This document shows, piece by piece, positions 52,201 through 60,327 of a DNA stretch of 64,000 nucleotides. The DNA comes from Halorubrum sp. Hd13 (lineage in GTDB: Archaea; Halobacteriota; Halobacteria; Halobacteriales; Haloferacaceae): assembly GCF_002252755.1 (NCBI RefSeq), contig NZ_NHOY01000067.1, forward strand, positions 1 through 64,000, in the 5' to 3' direction. The first letter of the stretch is position 1, and every line of letters starts with the position of its first letter. A model generated the notes under the pieces. It was not told the origin of the DNA, searched no databases, and worked only from the letters and a program-made list of their open reading frames with translations. A program made the position numbers and the translations under genes.

Positions 52201-53577
52201 TCAGTCGTTCGAGCTGGCCTCCTGCTTCGCGCTGAGCTTGGCCTGTTCGCGGGCGCTCGGGTTGACGGACTCCTTGAACGGAATCTTCGCCGCGGTGGCG
52301 AACACCGGCTCGCCGGGCTCCTCGGCGTACTCGTCGGGCAGATGTACCTCGAACTCGAGGTCGAGGTCCTCGTCGTACACCGAGTCGTTCAGCGGGACGT
52401 CGGTCTCGGCCTCGATCATCTCGGCTGGCACGAAGCCCATCCCGATGTTGGTCTCGAGATCGGGGTTGTACCACGGGGACGTCAGGTAGCCGACCTCGTC
52501 GCCGCTGTCGGGATCGGAGACGAGCCAGAAGTCCGGCGCGTAGTCGTGGATCGGCTCGCCGGCCATCTTCATCCCGATCATCTTGTGGTTGAACGGGTAG
52601 TTGCCGTTCTCGATCTGTTCTTTCTGCTCCTCGAGCGCCTCCTTACCGATGTAGTCGACGTCCTTGTCGTCGGGGACGTGGTAGCCGAGGTTGACCTGGA
52701 ACGGCGACGTCTCGTGGTCGAGGTCCTGGCCCCACGACATGATGCCCGCGGCGATCCGTCGGTGGTGGCCGGGAGCGATCTGCATCCCGCCGTGGTCGAG
52801 GACGCTCTCGTGGACCTGATCCCAGACCCGCTCGCCGTACTTCGAGGCCTCCTTGACGTAGATCTCGAAGCCCTTCTCGCCGGAGAACCCGGTCTGACTG
52901 ATAAGCACGTCGACGCCGTCGACCTGCGACTCCATCAGCCCGTAGTAGGGGATCTCGCTGACCTCGTCGCCGACGACGTCAACCATCACGTCCTCAGAGA
53001 GCGGCCCCTGGATCTGCATCGGGGCGACGTCGATCTCGTCGATCTCGACGTCGAAGTCCATGCCGACGTTTACGCCTTGCAGCCACTGCATCAGCGTGTT
53101 GTCCGAGATGGAGAACCAGAACTCGTCCTCGGCCGGCCGGAGCAGCACCGGGTCGTTCAGGACGCCGCCGTCCTCGTTACAGAGGATGACGTACTTGCCG
53201 TCCATCGCGTCCATGGAGCTCACGTCGCGGGTGACAACGTGGTTGGTGAGCGCCTCGGCGTCCGGACCCTTCACGCGGATCTGACGCTCGACGGCGACGT
53301 CCCAGATGGTTACGCTGTTGGTCAGCGCTTCGTACTCGGCCATAGCGCCCCCGTCTTCGGGCTCGACCAGCCCGCGCGGGTGGTAGAGACGGTTGTAGAC
53401 GGTACACCGCCAAGCGCCGTTCTCGTTGAACGATTTATCGAAGAACGGTGACTTTCGAACGCGCGTCGAGACGAGCATCTCGATCCCCGGATCTCCGGTC
53501 TGCCGGAGGTTGCGAGGTAGCGTTCGGTCTGACTGGTCAACACTCGGATAGTTTGGATGGTCCTGCTCGTGGGACAT
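52201..53577 (-). CDS. DmdA/GcvT-like THF-dependent demethylase
   Basis: A protein of 458 residues of the aminomethyltransferase (GCV_T) family without a flavoprotein domain. Recognisable parts are ALTNSVTIWDVAVERQIRVKGPDAE, HVVTRDVSSMDAMDGKYVILCNEDGGVLNDPVL, MQIQGPLSEDVMVD and QTGFSGEKGFEIYV. A GYHVPDDKDVDYIGKEAL region and a C-terminal barrel follow. The length exceeds normal GcvT (about 370) because of a 60-residue N-terminal lead (NLRQTGDPGIEMLVSTRVRKSPFF), as in DMSP demethylase DmdA and related demethylases. The presumed reaction moves a methyl group to THF, giving 5-methyl-THF. No GcvH or GcvP is seen in the window, which argues against the glycine cleavage system. Substrate unproven. 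Confidence 0.82.
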   Translation of the reverse strand: MSHEQDHPNYPSVDQSDRTLPRNLRQTGDPGIEMLVSTRVRKSPFFDKSFNENGAWRCTVYNRLYHPRGLVEPEDGGAMAEYEALTNSVTIWDVAVERQIRVKGPDAEALTNHVVTRDVSSMDAMDGKYVILCNEDGGVLNDPVLLRPAEDEFWFSISDNTLMQWLQGVNVGMDFDVEIDEIDVAPMQIQGPLSEDVMVDVVGDEVSEIPYYGLMESQVDGVDVLISQTGFSGEKGFEIYVKEASKYGERVWDQVHESVLDHGGMQIAPGHHRRIAAGIMSWGQDLDHETSPFQVNLGYHVPDDKDVDYIGKEALEEQKEQIENGNYPFNHKMIGMKMAGEPIHDYAPDFWLVSDPDSGDEVGYLTSPWYNPDLETNIGMGFVPAEMIEAETDVPLNDSVYDEDLDLEFEVHLPDEYAEEPGEPVFATAAKIPFKESVNPSAREQAKLSAKQEASSND

Positions 53578-53597
53578 TCTTATAGATAGAAAATGTA

Positions 53598-53612
53598 ATG
53601 AACAATAAAGCC
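53598..53612 (-). promoter_or_regulatory. TATA-like box of the methyltransferase gene
   Basis: On the minus strand CTTTATTG lies about 28 bases before the ATG at 53577, predicting a nearly leaderless transcript. The surrounding 60 bases are strongly AT-rich. Confidence 0.5.
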
Positions 53613-53748
53613 GAGCATGAAAAACTCCCCCCTTTTATTACAGCACCCGTCTCGGCGGCCCTCGGAGGCCTCGAGTACGTGGTAGTATCGCGTCGACCGG
53701 TCCGCTCGAGGATCTCGGGGGCTCAGCACCCGAGGGCCGAGTTGCCGG

Positions 53749-54408
53749 TCACTGTTCGGGGCCCTCGGTGGCGATCGTCGCCGCGACGAGGTTCCGCATA
53801 CCGCGCCGCAGCCGACCGCTCACGGCTGTCGACGACAGCCCTAGTTCGTCGGCGAGTTCGTCGAGCGACATCTCGCGCGGTTCGACGAAGTACCCGTTCT
53901 CGTAGGCGATCAACAGCGTCTGCCGCTGTTCGTCGGTCAGCCCGTAGGAGGGCCCGGAATCAGTTGTTTCGTTGTCGTGAATCTCGACGATGTCCAGTTG
54001 CATGCCGTTCTCCGTGGCGTGGTCCCAGACGTCGCTCAGCGCGGCTCTGTCGGGGAGGAGCAATCGCACCAGCCACCCGTTCCGCTCGGACTCGGTGTGG
54101 ATGAGGAACCCGTTGGCGTCCGAGACGGCCGTGCTGATCAGCTCCGTCTCCGACGTGTGTTCGATGTAGTACACCCCGGTCCCGTCGGACCACTCGATGA
54201 GCTCGTACTCCCCGACGGTCGGGTCCGACTCCAGTGCTCGTTCGAGCCCGTCGCGGTCCCCGTACTCGACGAGAAACGGGAACTCAGAGGACCCGGGGTC
54301 CGTGGTACCCTGCGTTACGACCTCGATGTCGGCCCCGTCGAGCCGCCGTAACGTGGGCACCAGCGCGAGACGTTCGTGCTCCACGTGGAGCGTGACTATG
54401 ATCGACAT
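53749..54408 (-). CDS. HTH-10 (bat-type) transcription regulator, copy 2
   Basis: A regulator of 219 residues with a 150-residue sensor-like N-terminus (MSIIVTLHVEHERLALVPTL..). The C-terminal PF04967 helix-turn-helix is LTDEQRQTLLIAYENGYFVEPREMSLDELADELGLSSTAVSGRLRRGMRNLV. It lies directly upstream of the DmdA/GcvT-like methyltransferase gene in the same direction, with 171 bases between, and likely controls it. The motif order matches copies 1 and 3. ATG 54408. An IS6-like element is inserted upstream between this gene and copy 3. Confidence 0.85.
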   Translation of the reverse strand: MSIIVTLHVEHERLALVPTLRRLDGADIEVVTQGTTDPGSSEFPFLVEYGDRDGLERALESDPTVGEYELIEWSDGTGVYYIEHTSETELISTAVSDANGFLIHTESERNGWLVRLLLPDRAALSDVWDHATENGMQLDIVEIHDNETTDSGPSYGLTDEQRQTLLIAYENGYFVEPREMSLDELADELGLSSTAVSGRLRRGMRNLVAATIATEGPEQ

Positions 54409-54532
54409 GCTGGTACGTCAGTGTCCGTGCGCCCGGGAAACGTCGCGTTCCGGAGTCGAAGCGTTTCGGGGCGTCGGTCGTGTTCGCAATTACGCCCGTT
54501 TGATATAAATCGTGTTGCTTCCGGGGCGGACG

Positions 54533-55222
54533 GTGTTCAGAGACGGATTGAAAGGTGAGACGGGGCGTTTTCAAAGTGATCTATGCCCGAAAACGACCGT
54601 CTCAGCGGCTGTTTAGACGAGATCAACTTAGAGTTTGTGGAGCGAGAGGCAACACCGAAGTTGTTGATGAAGCTTAGTATTCAGCGCCACCTTGCTTGAT
54701 TATCGCTTTCGAATACTGTTTCGTTTCTTGAGGTATTCGGTGTTGATCGGGTTCGATCCACCGTTCATAACTGGGTTCACAAGGCCGATCTACAGCCGGA
54801 GGCTGGTCGAAGCCCGAATCACGTTGCGGTCGATGAAACCGTGATTCAGCTTGAGGATAAACAGTATTGGCTGTACGCCGCCGTCGATCCCGACTCAAAC
54901 GATTTACTCCACACAAGGCTTGAGCCGACAAGAACAAACGTGATCGCAGATCAGTTTTTCGCGGAGCTTCGCGAAAAACACGACGTGGATGACGCGATAT
55001 TTCTCGTTGATGGTGCGGTTCCACTTCACCGAGCATGTGAAAAACATGGCCTCGATTTCAGAGACGAACGACGTGGAAACCGGAACAGCGTCGAACGTGT
55101 CTTTCGTGAGGTAAAACGCAGAACTACCAGTCTCTCAAACTGTTTCAGCAACACCAAAGCAGAAACTGCTAACAAGTGGCTCAGATCGTTCAGCTTCGCA
55201 TGGAATCAGTTTATCTGAACAC
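54533..55222 (+). mobile_element. Inactive IS6-like insertion sequence
   Basis: About 690 bases, AT-richer than its flanks. The two outer ends carry the 9-base inverted repeat GTGTTCAGA (54533-54541) and TCTGAACAC (55214-55222). The transposase is broken by an internal stop. The immediately flanking 8-mers do not match, so an intact target duplication cannot be shown. It sits between two HTH-10 regulator genes and 8.3 kb before the ABC transporter's far end. Confidence 0.7.
54583..55218 (+). pseudogene. IS6-family transposase with premature stop
   Basis: The frame begins MPENDRLSGCLDEINLEFVE. At codon 39 a TGA (54697-54699) replaces the Gly codon expected after IQRHLA. The frame then continues unchanged to SLSNTVSFLEVFGVDRVRSTVHNWVH, HVAVDETVIQ (first catalytic Asp), LVDGA (second Asp), RNSVERVFREVKRR (Glu) and ends RSFSFAWNQFI. 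So all three DDE residues survive but the chain is cut. Reading through, the length is the usual 210 or so. A GGA to TGA point mutation explains it. Confidence 0.85.
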
Positions 55223-55308
55223 GAGGCCGGGGCGGTCCGGTCGTGAGCGCTCCGCCGTCGACTCGTGAGCCCCCCGGCCATACCGAACGCAGACCGCTTT
55301 GGAGACGA

Positions 55309-55376
55309 GGCCGTCGAAACCGCAGAGAGGAGGCCGTCGAAACCGCGGAGAGGGGGCCGTCGAAACCGCAGAGACG
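55309..55376. repeat. Three tandem 23-bp repeats
   Basis: Units at 55309-55331, 55332-55354 and 55355-55376 share GGCCGTCGAAACCGC(A/G)GAGA. They lie between the insertion sequence and the promoter of HTH-10 copy 3. Confidence 0.75.
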
Positions 55377-55415
55377 TTTCCGGTGGCGCGTCCGCAGTGC
55401 ATGACAAGTAAAAGA

Positions 55416-55423
55416 TTAAATAT
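55416..55423 (+). promoter_or_regulatory. TATA-like box of HTH-10 copy 3
   Basis: TTAAATAT is centred about 35 bases before the GTG start at 55455. A leader of about 9 nt is predicted, and GGTGAG just before the GTG resembles part of a ribosome site. Confidence 0.45.
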
Positions 55424-55454
55424 GTTACGTAGCTATTAACCGGTAGGCGGTGAG

Positions 55455-56180
55455 GTGATCAGCATCCTTCGTATCGAGTTCCAGACGTCGCTGTCGGGGG
55501 TCGTCGGCGAGATAACCGACCGGGTTCCAGCGGCGCGTTCGATCACGTTCGAGAACGCGTTCTACGCGGACGACGGCGACTGGATCGAGTCGCTACTCGT
55601 CACGTCCGAGTCGCCGTTCGACCCCGAATCGGTGTTGACGGACCTCTCTCGCGTCGAACTGTTCCACCACGAGCAGGTGGTGGGCGACTCGAACGAGCCG
55701 ACATATCGGTTGACGGTCGTCGCTCACGAACCGTATCCGTTCCTGCTCGGCGTCATACTGCGTGAGAGTGCGATTCCGAACCGGCTGGAGCTCCGAAACG
55801 GCTACTTCCGAGGGGTGGTCACCGTCAACGAGTGGGAGTCGTTCCGAGCGCTCGCGGACAGGATTCAGGACCGGTTCGGTCGGTTCGAGCTCTTGAGCGT
55901 GAACCAGGTCGAGACGACGGGTGAACCGCTCGGAAGCGGACAGCTCGGACGAGCGCTGCGTAACGAACTCTCGCCCGAGCAGGTGACCGTGCTGCGGACC
56001 GCCCATCGGATGGGGTACTTCGACGTTCCGCGACGTGTGTCGGCGGACGACATCGCCTCCGAGCTCGACATCGCTCAGTCGACGCTCAGCGAACGACTGC
56101 GACTCGCCGAGAAGCGGCTCTTCGACCTCGTCTTCTCGGCCGCCGGCGACTCCTCCTCCGACGGCGCCCCCGGCGAATGA
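55455..56180 (+). CDS. HTH-10 (bat-type) transcription regulator, copy 3
   Basis: A regulator of 241 residues. The N-terminal domain (ISILRIEFQTSLSG, ARSITFENAFYADDGDW) is a sensor-like fold. The C-terminus holds LSPEQVTVLRTAHRMGYFDVPRRVSADDIASELDIAQSTLSERLRLAEKRLFDLV, the PF04967 HTH. GTG 55455 is chosen as the only start near its TATA box. It is transcribed toward the ABC transporter operon, 258 bases before its first gene, so that operon is the likely target. The insertion sequence lies upstream. Confidence 0.85.
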   Translation: MISILRIEFQTSLSGVVGEITDRVPAARSITFENAFYADDGDWIESLLVTSESPFDPESVLTDLSRVELFHHEQVVGDSNEPTYRLTVVAHEPYPFLLGVILRESAIPNRLELRNGYFRGVVTVNEWESFRALADRIQDRFGRFELLSVNQVETTGEPLGSGQLGRALRNELSPEQVTVLRTAHRMGYFDVPRRVSADDIASELDIAQSTLSERLRLAEKRLFDLVFSAAGDSSSDGAPGE

Positions 56181-56438
56181 ACGCGCGGTCCCTTTCCCTT
56201 CTCGCTCTCCACCCCGAAGCAGAGCGGATCGCCGCCCGCGGCCCGCCGAGGGCCCACGCGCCGGTCTCGGTGGAGCACTCGCGAGGGGTCCCGCGTCGAG
56301 AGCTGAGCGCTCCCGGTCGGAACGGCCGACTGGAGCGCCCCGCTCGGTCTCGCCGCCGATAACCCTCATAAAGAATGATGATTATTGGCCGGTATCGGGA
56401 GTAGGTACAACCAATCGACGGCGATACGTGTGACCGGG

Positions 56439-58409
56439 ATGTCACAAGATACCACATTCGAGATCGAGACGGGCACGAAATCACGGCGACGGTTCATCCA
56501 GATCGCGGGCGCGACGGGGATGGCGGGGGTGGCCGGTTGCGGCGGTCTCGGCGGAGACGACGGCGGCGACGGCGGGAACGGAACCGACGGCGACGACATG
56601 GACGGCGACGGCGGCGACGGCACGGACGGCGGCGAGGCCCAGTCGATCGAGACGCGGTTCTGGGAGGAGTGGCCGGTCGACACGAAGGGGTCCGACGTCA
56701 ACGACGAGGCGATCCAGTTCGAGTACACCGCCGTCGAGGGGCAGGCCGTCCCGGCGGTGGACACGCACTTCGCGCAGGCCGAGACCCCGTGGATGCGGGA
56801 GTTCGCGCTCCTCGTCCAGCAGTCGTTGAACGACATCGGCGTCGGCGTCAACCTGATCAACGTCCAGCCGAGCACCCGCTACGGCGAGTTCTGGCGGGCC
56901 GACGTGGGCCATCCGGTGCCGATAACGATGAACCTCCACGGACCGGACCCGCAGCGCGGGCTCGACCCGAACCCGTTCCTGATGCGGGCGCACCCTGAGA
57001 CGGGCGGGAACTACTACAACTACAAGAACGACGAGGTCACGGAGCTCCTCGACGAACAGGCGTCGACGATCGGCGACATGCAGGCCCGCGCCGAGATCTG
57101 CCACGAGGTCCAGCGCCTGCTCAGCGAGGACGCCTACGTCATCGCGGCGAACTTCCCGGAGGTCATCACGGTGGCCGACACCGCCGACTGGGAGGGGTAC
57201 GTCCCGACGCCCGGCAACGGAACCACGCGGGACTCGTTCATCTGGACGCAGGTCAACCTCCAGCCGCAGGGCGACTCGACGACCTGGGTGAAGGGCGTCA
57301 CATCCGGCATGCAGGGGACGAACCTCCCGTTCTCCAGCGGTGGCCAGGAGGAGAAACGACTCCTGAACGTCTACGACGGGCTCTTCGACGCCTCCCCGCA
57401 GCTCGAGATCGTCCCCGCGCTGGCGACGAACGCCGACGTCGTCGACGACACGACGATCGAGATGGACCTCAGAGAGGGCGTCGAGTGGCACGACGGCGAA
57501 TCGTTCGGCCCGAGCGACGTCAAGTTCAGCGTCGAGTACTACCAGGAGAACAGCGCGCCCCAGCAGGCCGCGTTCACCCGGACGATAGACTCCGTCGAAG
57601 TGCTCTCGGAGACCGGCGGCGGCCGCGTCAGGTTCACCCTCATCGAGCCGGACGCCGCGTTCCTCACCCAGCGGGTCGTCCGCAGCGCTATCATCCCGGA
57701 GCACCGCTGGTCGGACGTCGACAGCCCCAGCGAGCACAACCCCGATACTCCGGTCGGAACCGGCCCGTTCTCGTTCGTCAACTGGGAGCAGGGGGCGGAG
57801 CTCCGCTTAGAGAAACACGAGAACAACTGGATGTGGGACGACGACGTCCGCGAGGAGCTGCTCGGGGAGTACTTCGTTCCCGGCGACGGGATCGACGAGA
57901 TGGTCCACGCCAACGTCGGGAACGTCTCCACGCTCATCGGCGCGATGCAGTCCGGCGACATCGACGCCATCGGCACGACCGTCTCGAACCAGCAGGCCGA
58001 CCGCGCGGCGAGCGCGAGCGGCGTCGAGAAACAGACCTCGCGGAACTACGTCCCAACGGACGTCCACCTCAGCCACCTCGTTCCGCTCTTCCGGGACAAG
58101 ACGTTCCGCGTCGCGCTGAGCCACGCCTTCGACAAGGAGGGATTCGTCGAGAACACCCTCGGCGGCCGCGGCGAGGCGATCGACGGGCAGAACCTGATCA
58201 CCCCGCTCCTGACCCCGTTCCACGGAGAGACCGAGCCGTACGAGTACGACGTCGAGGCCGCTCGCACGATGCTTCGGGAGGCCGGATACACCTACGACGG
58301 CGAAGGCACCCTCGTCTGGCCCGAGGGCGACGCATGGGACGCCTTCGCCGAGCGCGTCGAGAACGGGCACGCGTCCCGCGCCGACCTCGACCAGCCCGAC
58401 TTCTCGTAA
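56439..58409 (+). CDS. ABC transporter substrate-binding lipoprotein, family 5 (oligopeptide/nickel type)
   Basis: An exported solute-binding protein of 656 residues. A Tat signal (KSRRRFIQIAGATGMAGVAGCG, about 14-35) ends in a lipobox Cys. An acidic Gly/Asp-rich linker follows, about 37-70. The SBP_bac_5 body is clear in the C-terminal half: LREGVEWHDGESFGPSDVKFSVEYY, GTGPFSFVNWEQGAELRLEKHENNW, FRDKTFRVALSHAFDKEGFVENTLG and a final EAARTMLREAGYTYDGEGTL. The N-terminal half is unusual, containing an SBP-like block of its own (WMREFALLVQQSLNDIGVGVNLI). Ligand unknown. First gene of a four-gene operon. ATG 56439. Confidence 0.9.
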   Translation: MSQDTTFEIETGTKSRRRFIQIAGATGMAGVAGCGGLGGDDGGDGGNGTDGDDMDGDGGDGTDGGEAQSIETRFWEEWPVDTKGSDVNDEAIQFEYTAVEGQAVPAVDTHFAQAETPWMREFALLVQQSLNDIGVGVNLINVQPSTRYGEFWRADVGHPVPITMNLHGPDPQRGLDPNPFLMRAHPETGGNYYNYKNDEVTELLDEQASTIGDMQARAEICHEVQRLLSEDAYVIAANFPEVITVADTADWEGYVPTPGNGTTRDSFIWTQVNLQPQGDSTTWVKGVTSGMQGTNLPFSSGGQEEKRLLNVYDGLFDASPQLEIVPALATNADVVDDTTIEMDLREGVEWHDGESFGPSDVKFSVEYYQENSAPQQAAFTRTIDSVEVLSETGGGRVRFTLIEPDAAFLTQRVVRSAIIPEHRWSDVDSPSEHNPDTPVGTGPFSFVNWEQGAELRLEKHENNWMWDDDVREELLGEYFVPGDGIDEMVHANVGNVSTLIGAMQSGDIDAIGTTVSNQQADRAASASGVEKQTSRNYVPTDVHLSHLVPLFRDKTFRVALSHAFDKEGFVENTLGGRGEAIDGQNLITPLLTPFHGETEPYEYDVEAARTMLREAGYTYDGEGTLVWPEGDAWDAFAERVENGHASRADLDQPDFS

Positions 58410-58423
58410 CCGGGGGGACTCAC

Positions 58424-59407
58424 ATGAGCTTTCGACGATTTCTGATAAAGCGGACGGTCATCGCAGCGTTGCTGACGCTGATCGCCGTCAGCATCATCTT
58501 CGCCACGCTCCGTCTGCTACCCGCCGACCCGTTCAGCGCGCTCGTCGCCTCGGGGTCGTTGACGCCGGAGGAGGTCGAGCAGGTACGGGCGATGTACGGG
58601 CTCGACGACCCGATATACGTCCAGTACCTCAGGTACGTCGAGAACTTGTTCACCTTCGAGTTCGGGATCTCGCTCACCCAGCAGCGACCGGTCGGCGAGA
58701 TCATCGTTCCCGCGCTCGTCAACACGCTGGTGCTCCTGTTGCCCGCGCTCGTCGTGACGGCGATTCTCAGTTCCCTCGCCGGGATGTACGCCGGCTGGAA
58801 CCGGGGGTCGTGGTTCGAGCAGTCGAGCATCGTCGCGACCACCGTCTTCCGCGCCACGCCGATCTTCGTGACCGGTATCTTCCTGCTCATCATCTTCTCG
58901 TACGGGCTGGGCTGGCTGCCCGCGTTCGGGATGCGAAGCCCGCTGGCCAATCCGCAGGGATACGTCGCGACGTACGCCTCCGTGGACTTCCTGCGGCACT
59001 ACATCCTTCCGTTCACCGCGACGGTGCTGTTCTACAGCGGCGACTTCCTGATGCTCGCGCGCAACTCGGTCGTCGAGCGGAAGGGGTCGGAGTTCCTCAT
59101 GCTCCACCGCGCGAAGGGGCTCTCGGAGATGGAGCAGCTGGGCCGCGCGGGCCGGAACTCGCTGCTCCCGCTCGTCACCTACTTCGCGCTTCGGACGGGG
59201 ATGCTGTTCCAGGGCGTGATCACGCTGGAGGTGGTGTTCGCGTGGCCGGGGATCGGTCGCGCGCTCGTCCAGGCGATCCTCAATCAGGACTACCCGACCG
59301 TCCAGGCGGCGGTGTTCATCATGGCGCTCGCGGTCATCGTGATGAACCTCACCGCCGACCTGGCGTACGCGAAACTGGACCCGACGGTCGAAACGGGTGA
59401 CGTCTGA
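58424..59407 (+). CDS. ABC transporter permease DppB-like
   Basis: A permease of 327 residues with six helices. The N-terminal FLIKRTVIAALLTLIAVSIIFATLRLLPADPF is typical of DppB/OppB. The coupling loop is in the middle: DFLMLARNSVVERKGSEFLMLHRAKGLSEMEQLGRAGRNSLLPLV, an EAA-type motif. It ends 14 bases after the binding-protein gene start region, with GGGGGGA before its ATG. Its TGA overlaps the next ATG by one base (TGATG). Confidence 0.92.
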   Translation: MSFRRFLIKRTVIAALLTLIAVSIIFATLRLLPADPFSALVASGSLTPEEVEQVRAMYGLDDPIYVQYLRYVENLFTFEFGISLTQQRPVGEIIVPALVNTLVLLLPALVVTAILSSLAGMYAGWNRGSWFEQSSIVATTVFRATPIFVTGIFLLIIFSYGLGWLPAFGMRSPLANPQGYVATYASVDFLRHYILPFTATVLFYSGDFLMLARNSVVERKGSEFLMLHRAKGLSEMEQLGRAGRNSLLPLVTYFALRTGMLFQGVITLEVVFAWPGIGRALVQAILNQDYPTVQAAVFIMALAVIVMNLTADLAYAKLDPTVETGDV

Positions 59408-60327
59408 TGTCGGGATACGGCTTCGACACCGAGACGGCGAGGGAACGGATCCGGTCCGAACTCGAACGCGCGTGGCGCACGCTGCGATACGTGCTGCGGG
59501 ACAACGCGGCGAAGGCCGGCTTCGCGGTCATCGTCGCGTTCGGGTTCCTGGGCGTCTTCGGTCCGTACCTGGCCCCGTATCACCCGATCGAGGACACGCT
59601 CCGGCAGGGCGGGTCGATGATGCGGCTCCAGGCGCCCGGCGGGAAGGCCCTGTTCGGCACGACGTCGTTCGGGAAGGACGTGTTGAGCCAGTTCCTCGCC
59701 GGCGCGCGGCCGACGCTGATCGTCGGCCTGTTCGGCGGCGTCGGGACGGGCGTTCTCGGCTTCCTCGTCGGGCTCACGAGCGGCTACTTCGGCGGCCGAG
59801 TCGACGAGTTCCTGATGCGGCTCACCGACCTCACGTTCGCGCTCCCGTTCCTGCCGATGGCGCTGGTGATCCTCTCGTTCGTGACGCCGAGCGTCTGGCT
59901 CATCACCGCCGTGCTCGTCGTCTTCCTGTGGAAGATGCCGGCGCGGGTCATCCGCTCGGAGGTGATGACGGTCAAGGAGCGGACGTTCGTCAAGTCGGCA
60001 CGCGCCAGGGGCGCCGGCCACGCGCGGACGATGTTCCTCCACGTGGCGCCGAACGTCCTCGGGATCGGGTTCCTCTACACCGCCTACGCCGTCGGCTGGT
60101 CGATCGTCGCCGGGGCGTCGCTCGCGTTCCTCGGCTTCGGCGACCCGACGACGACCTCCTGGGGCCGGATGCTCCAGCAGGTGTTCCGGTCGGGCGCGAT
60201 CCGCACCGCGTGGTGGTGGGTGTTGCCGCCGGCGATCGGCATCGGCGCGGTCACGACGGGCGTCTTCCTGGTCGGGCGGGCGTTCGAGGAGATAGTCAAC
60301 CCCGACTTACAGACGGAGCAAGAATGA
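59407..60327 (+). CDS. ABC transporter permease DppC-like
   Basis: A second permease of 306 residues, with a longer cytoplasmic lead (MSGYGFDTETARERIRSELERAWRTL) and six helices. The Dpp/OppC region FGTTSFGKDVLSQFLAGARPTLIVGL is followed by the EAA-type loop VIRSEVMTVKERTFVKSARARGAGHARTMFLHVAPNVL. Together with DppB it forms the membrane pore. Its stop overlaps the ATPase start (ATGA). Confidence 0.92.
   Translation: MSGYGFDTETARERIRSELERAWRTLRYVLRDNAAKAGFAVIVAFGFLGVFGPYLAPYHPIEDTLRQGGSMMRLQAPGGKALFGTTSFGKDVLSQFLAGARPTLIVGLFGGVGTGVLGFLVGLTSGYFGGRVDEFLMRLTDLTFALPFLPMALVILSFVTPSVWLITAVLVVFLWKMPARVIRSEVMTVKERTFVKSARARGAGHARTMFLHVAPNVLGIGFLYTAYAVGWSIVAGASLAFLGFGDPTTTSWGRMLQQVFRSGAIRTAWWWVLPPAIGIGAVTTGVFLVGRAFEEIVNPDLQTEQE

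Noticed and set aside
52201-53577. Glycine cleavage T protein
   Set aside because: It is about 90 residues longer than GcvT at the N-terminus, and no gcvH or gcvP lies in the window. A genome-wide check would be needed to exclude it fully.
54521-55235. Target-site duplication CCGGGGCGG around the insertion sequence
   Set aside because: The 9-mer does occur on both sides but not adjacent to the inverted repeat ends at equal distance; in GC-rich DNA this can be chance.
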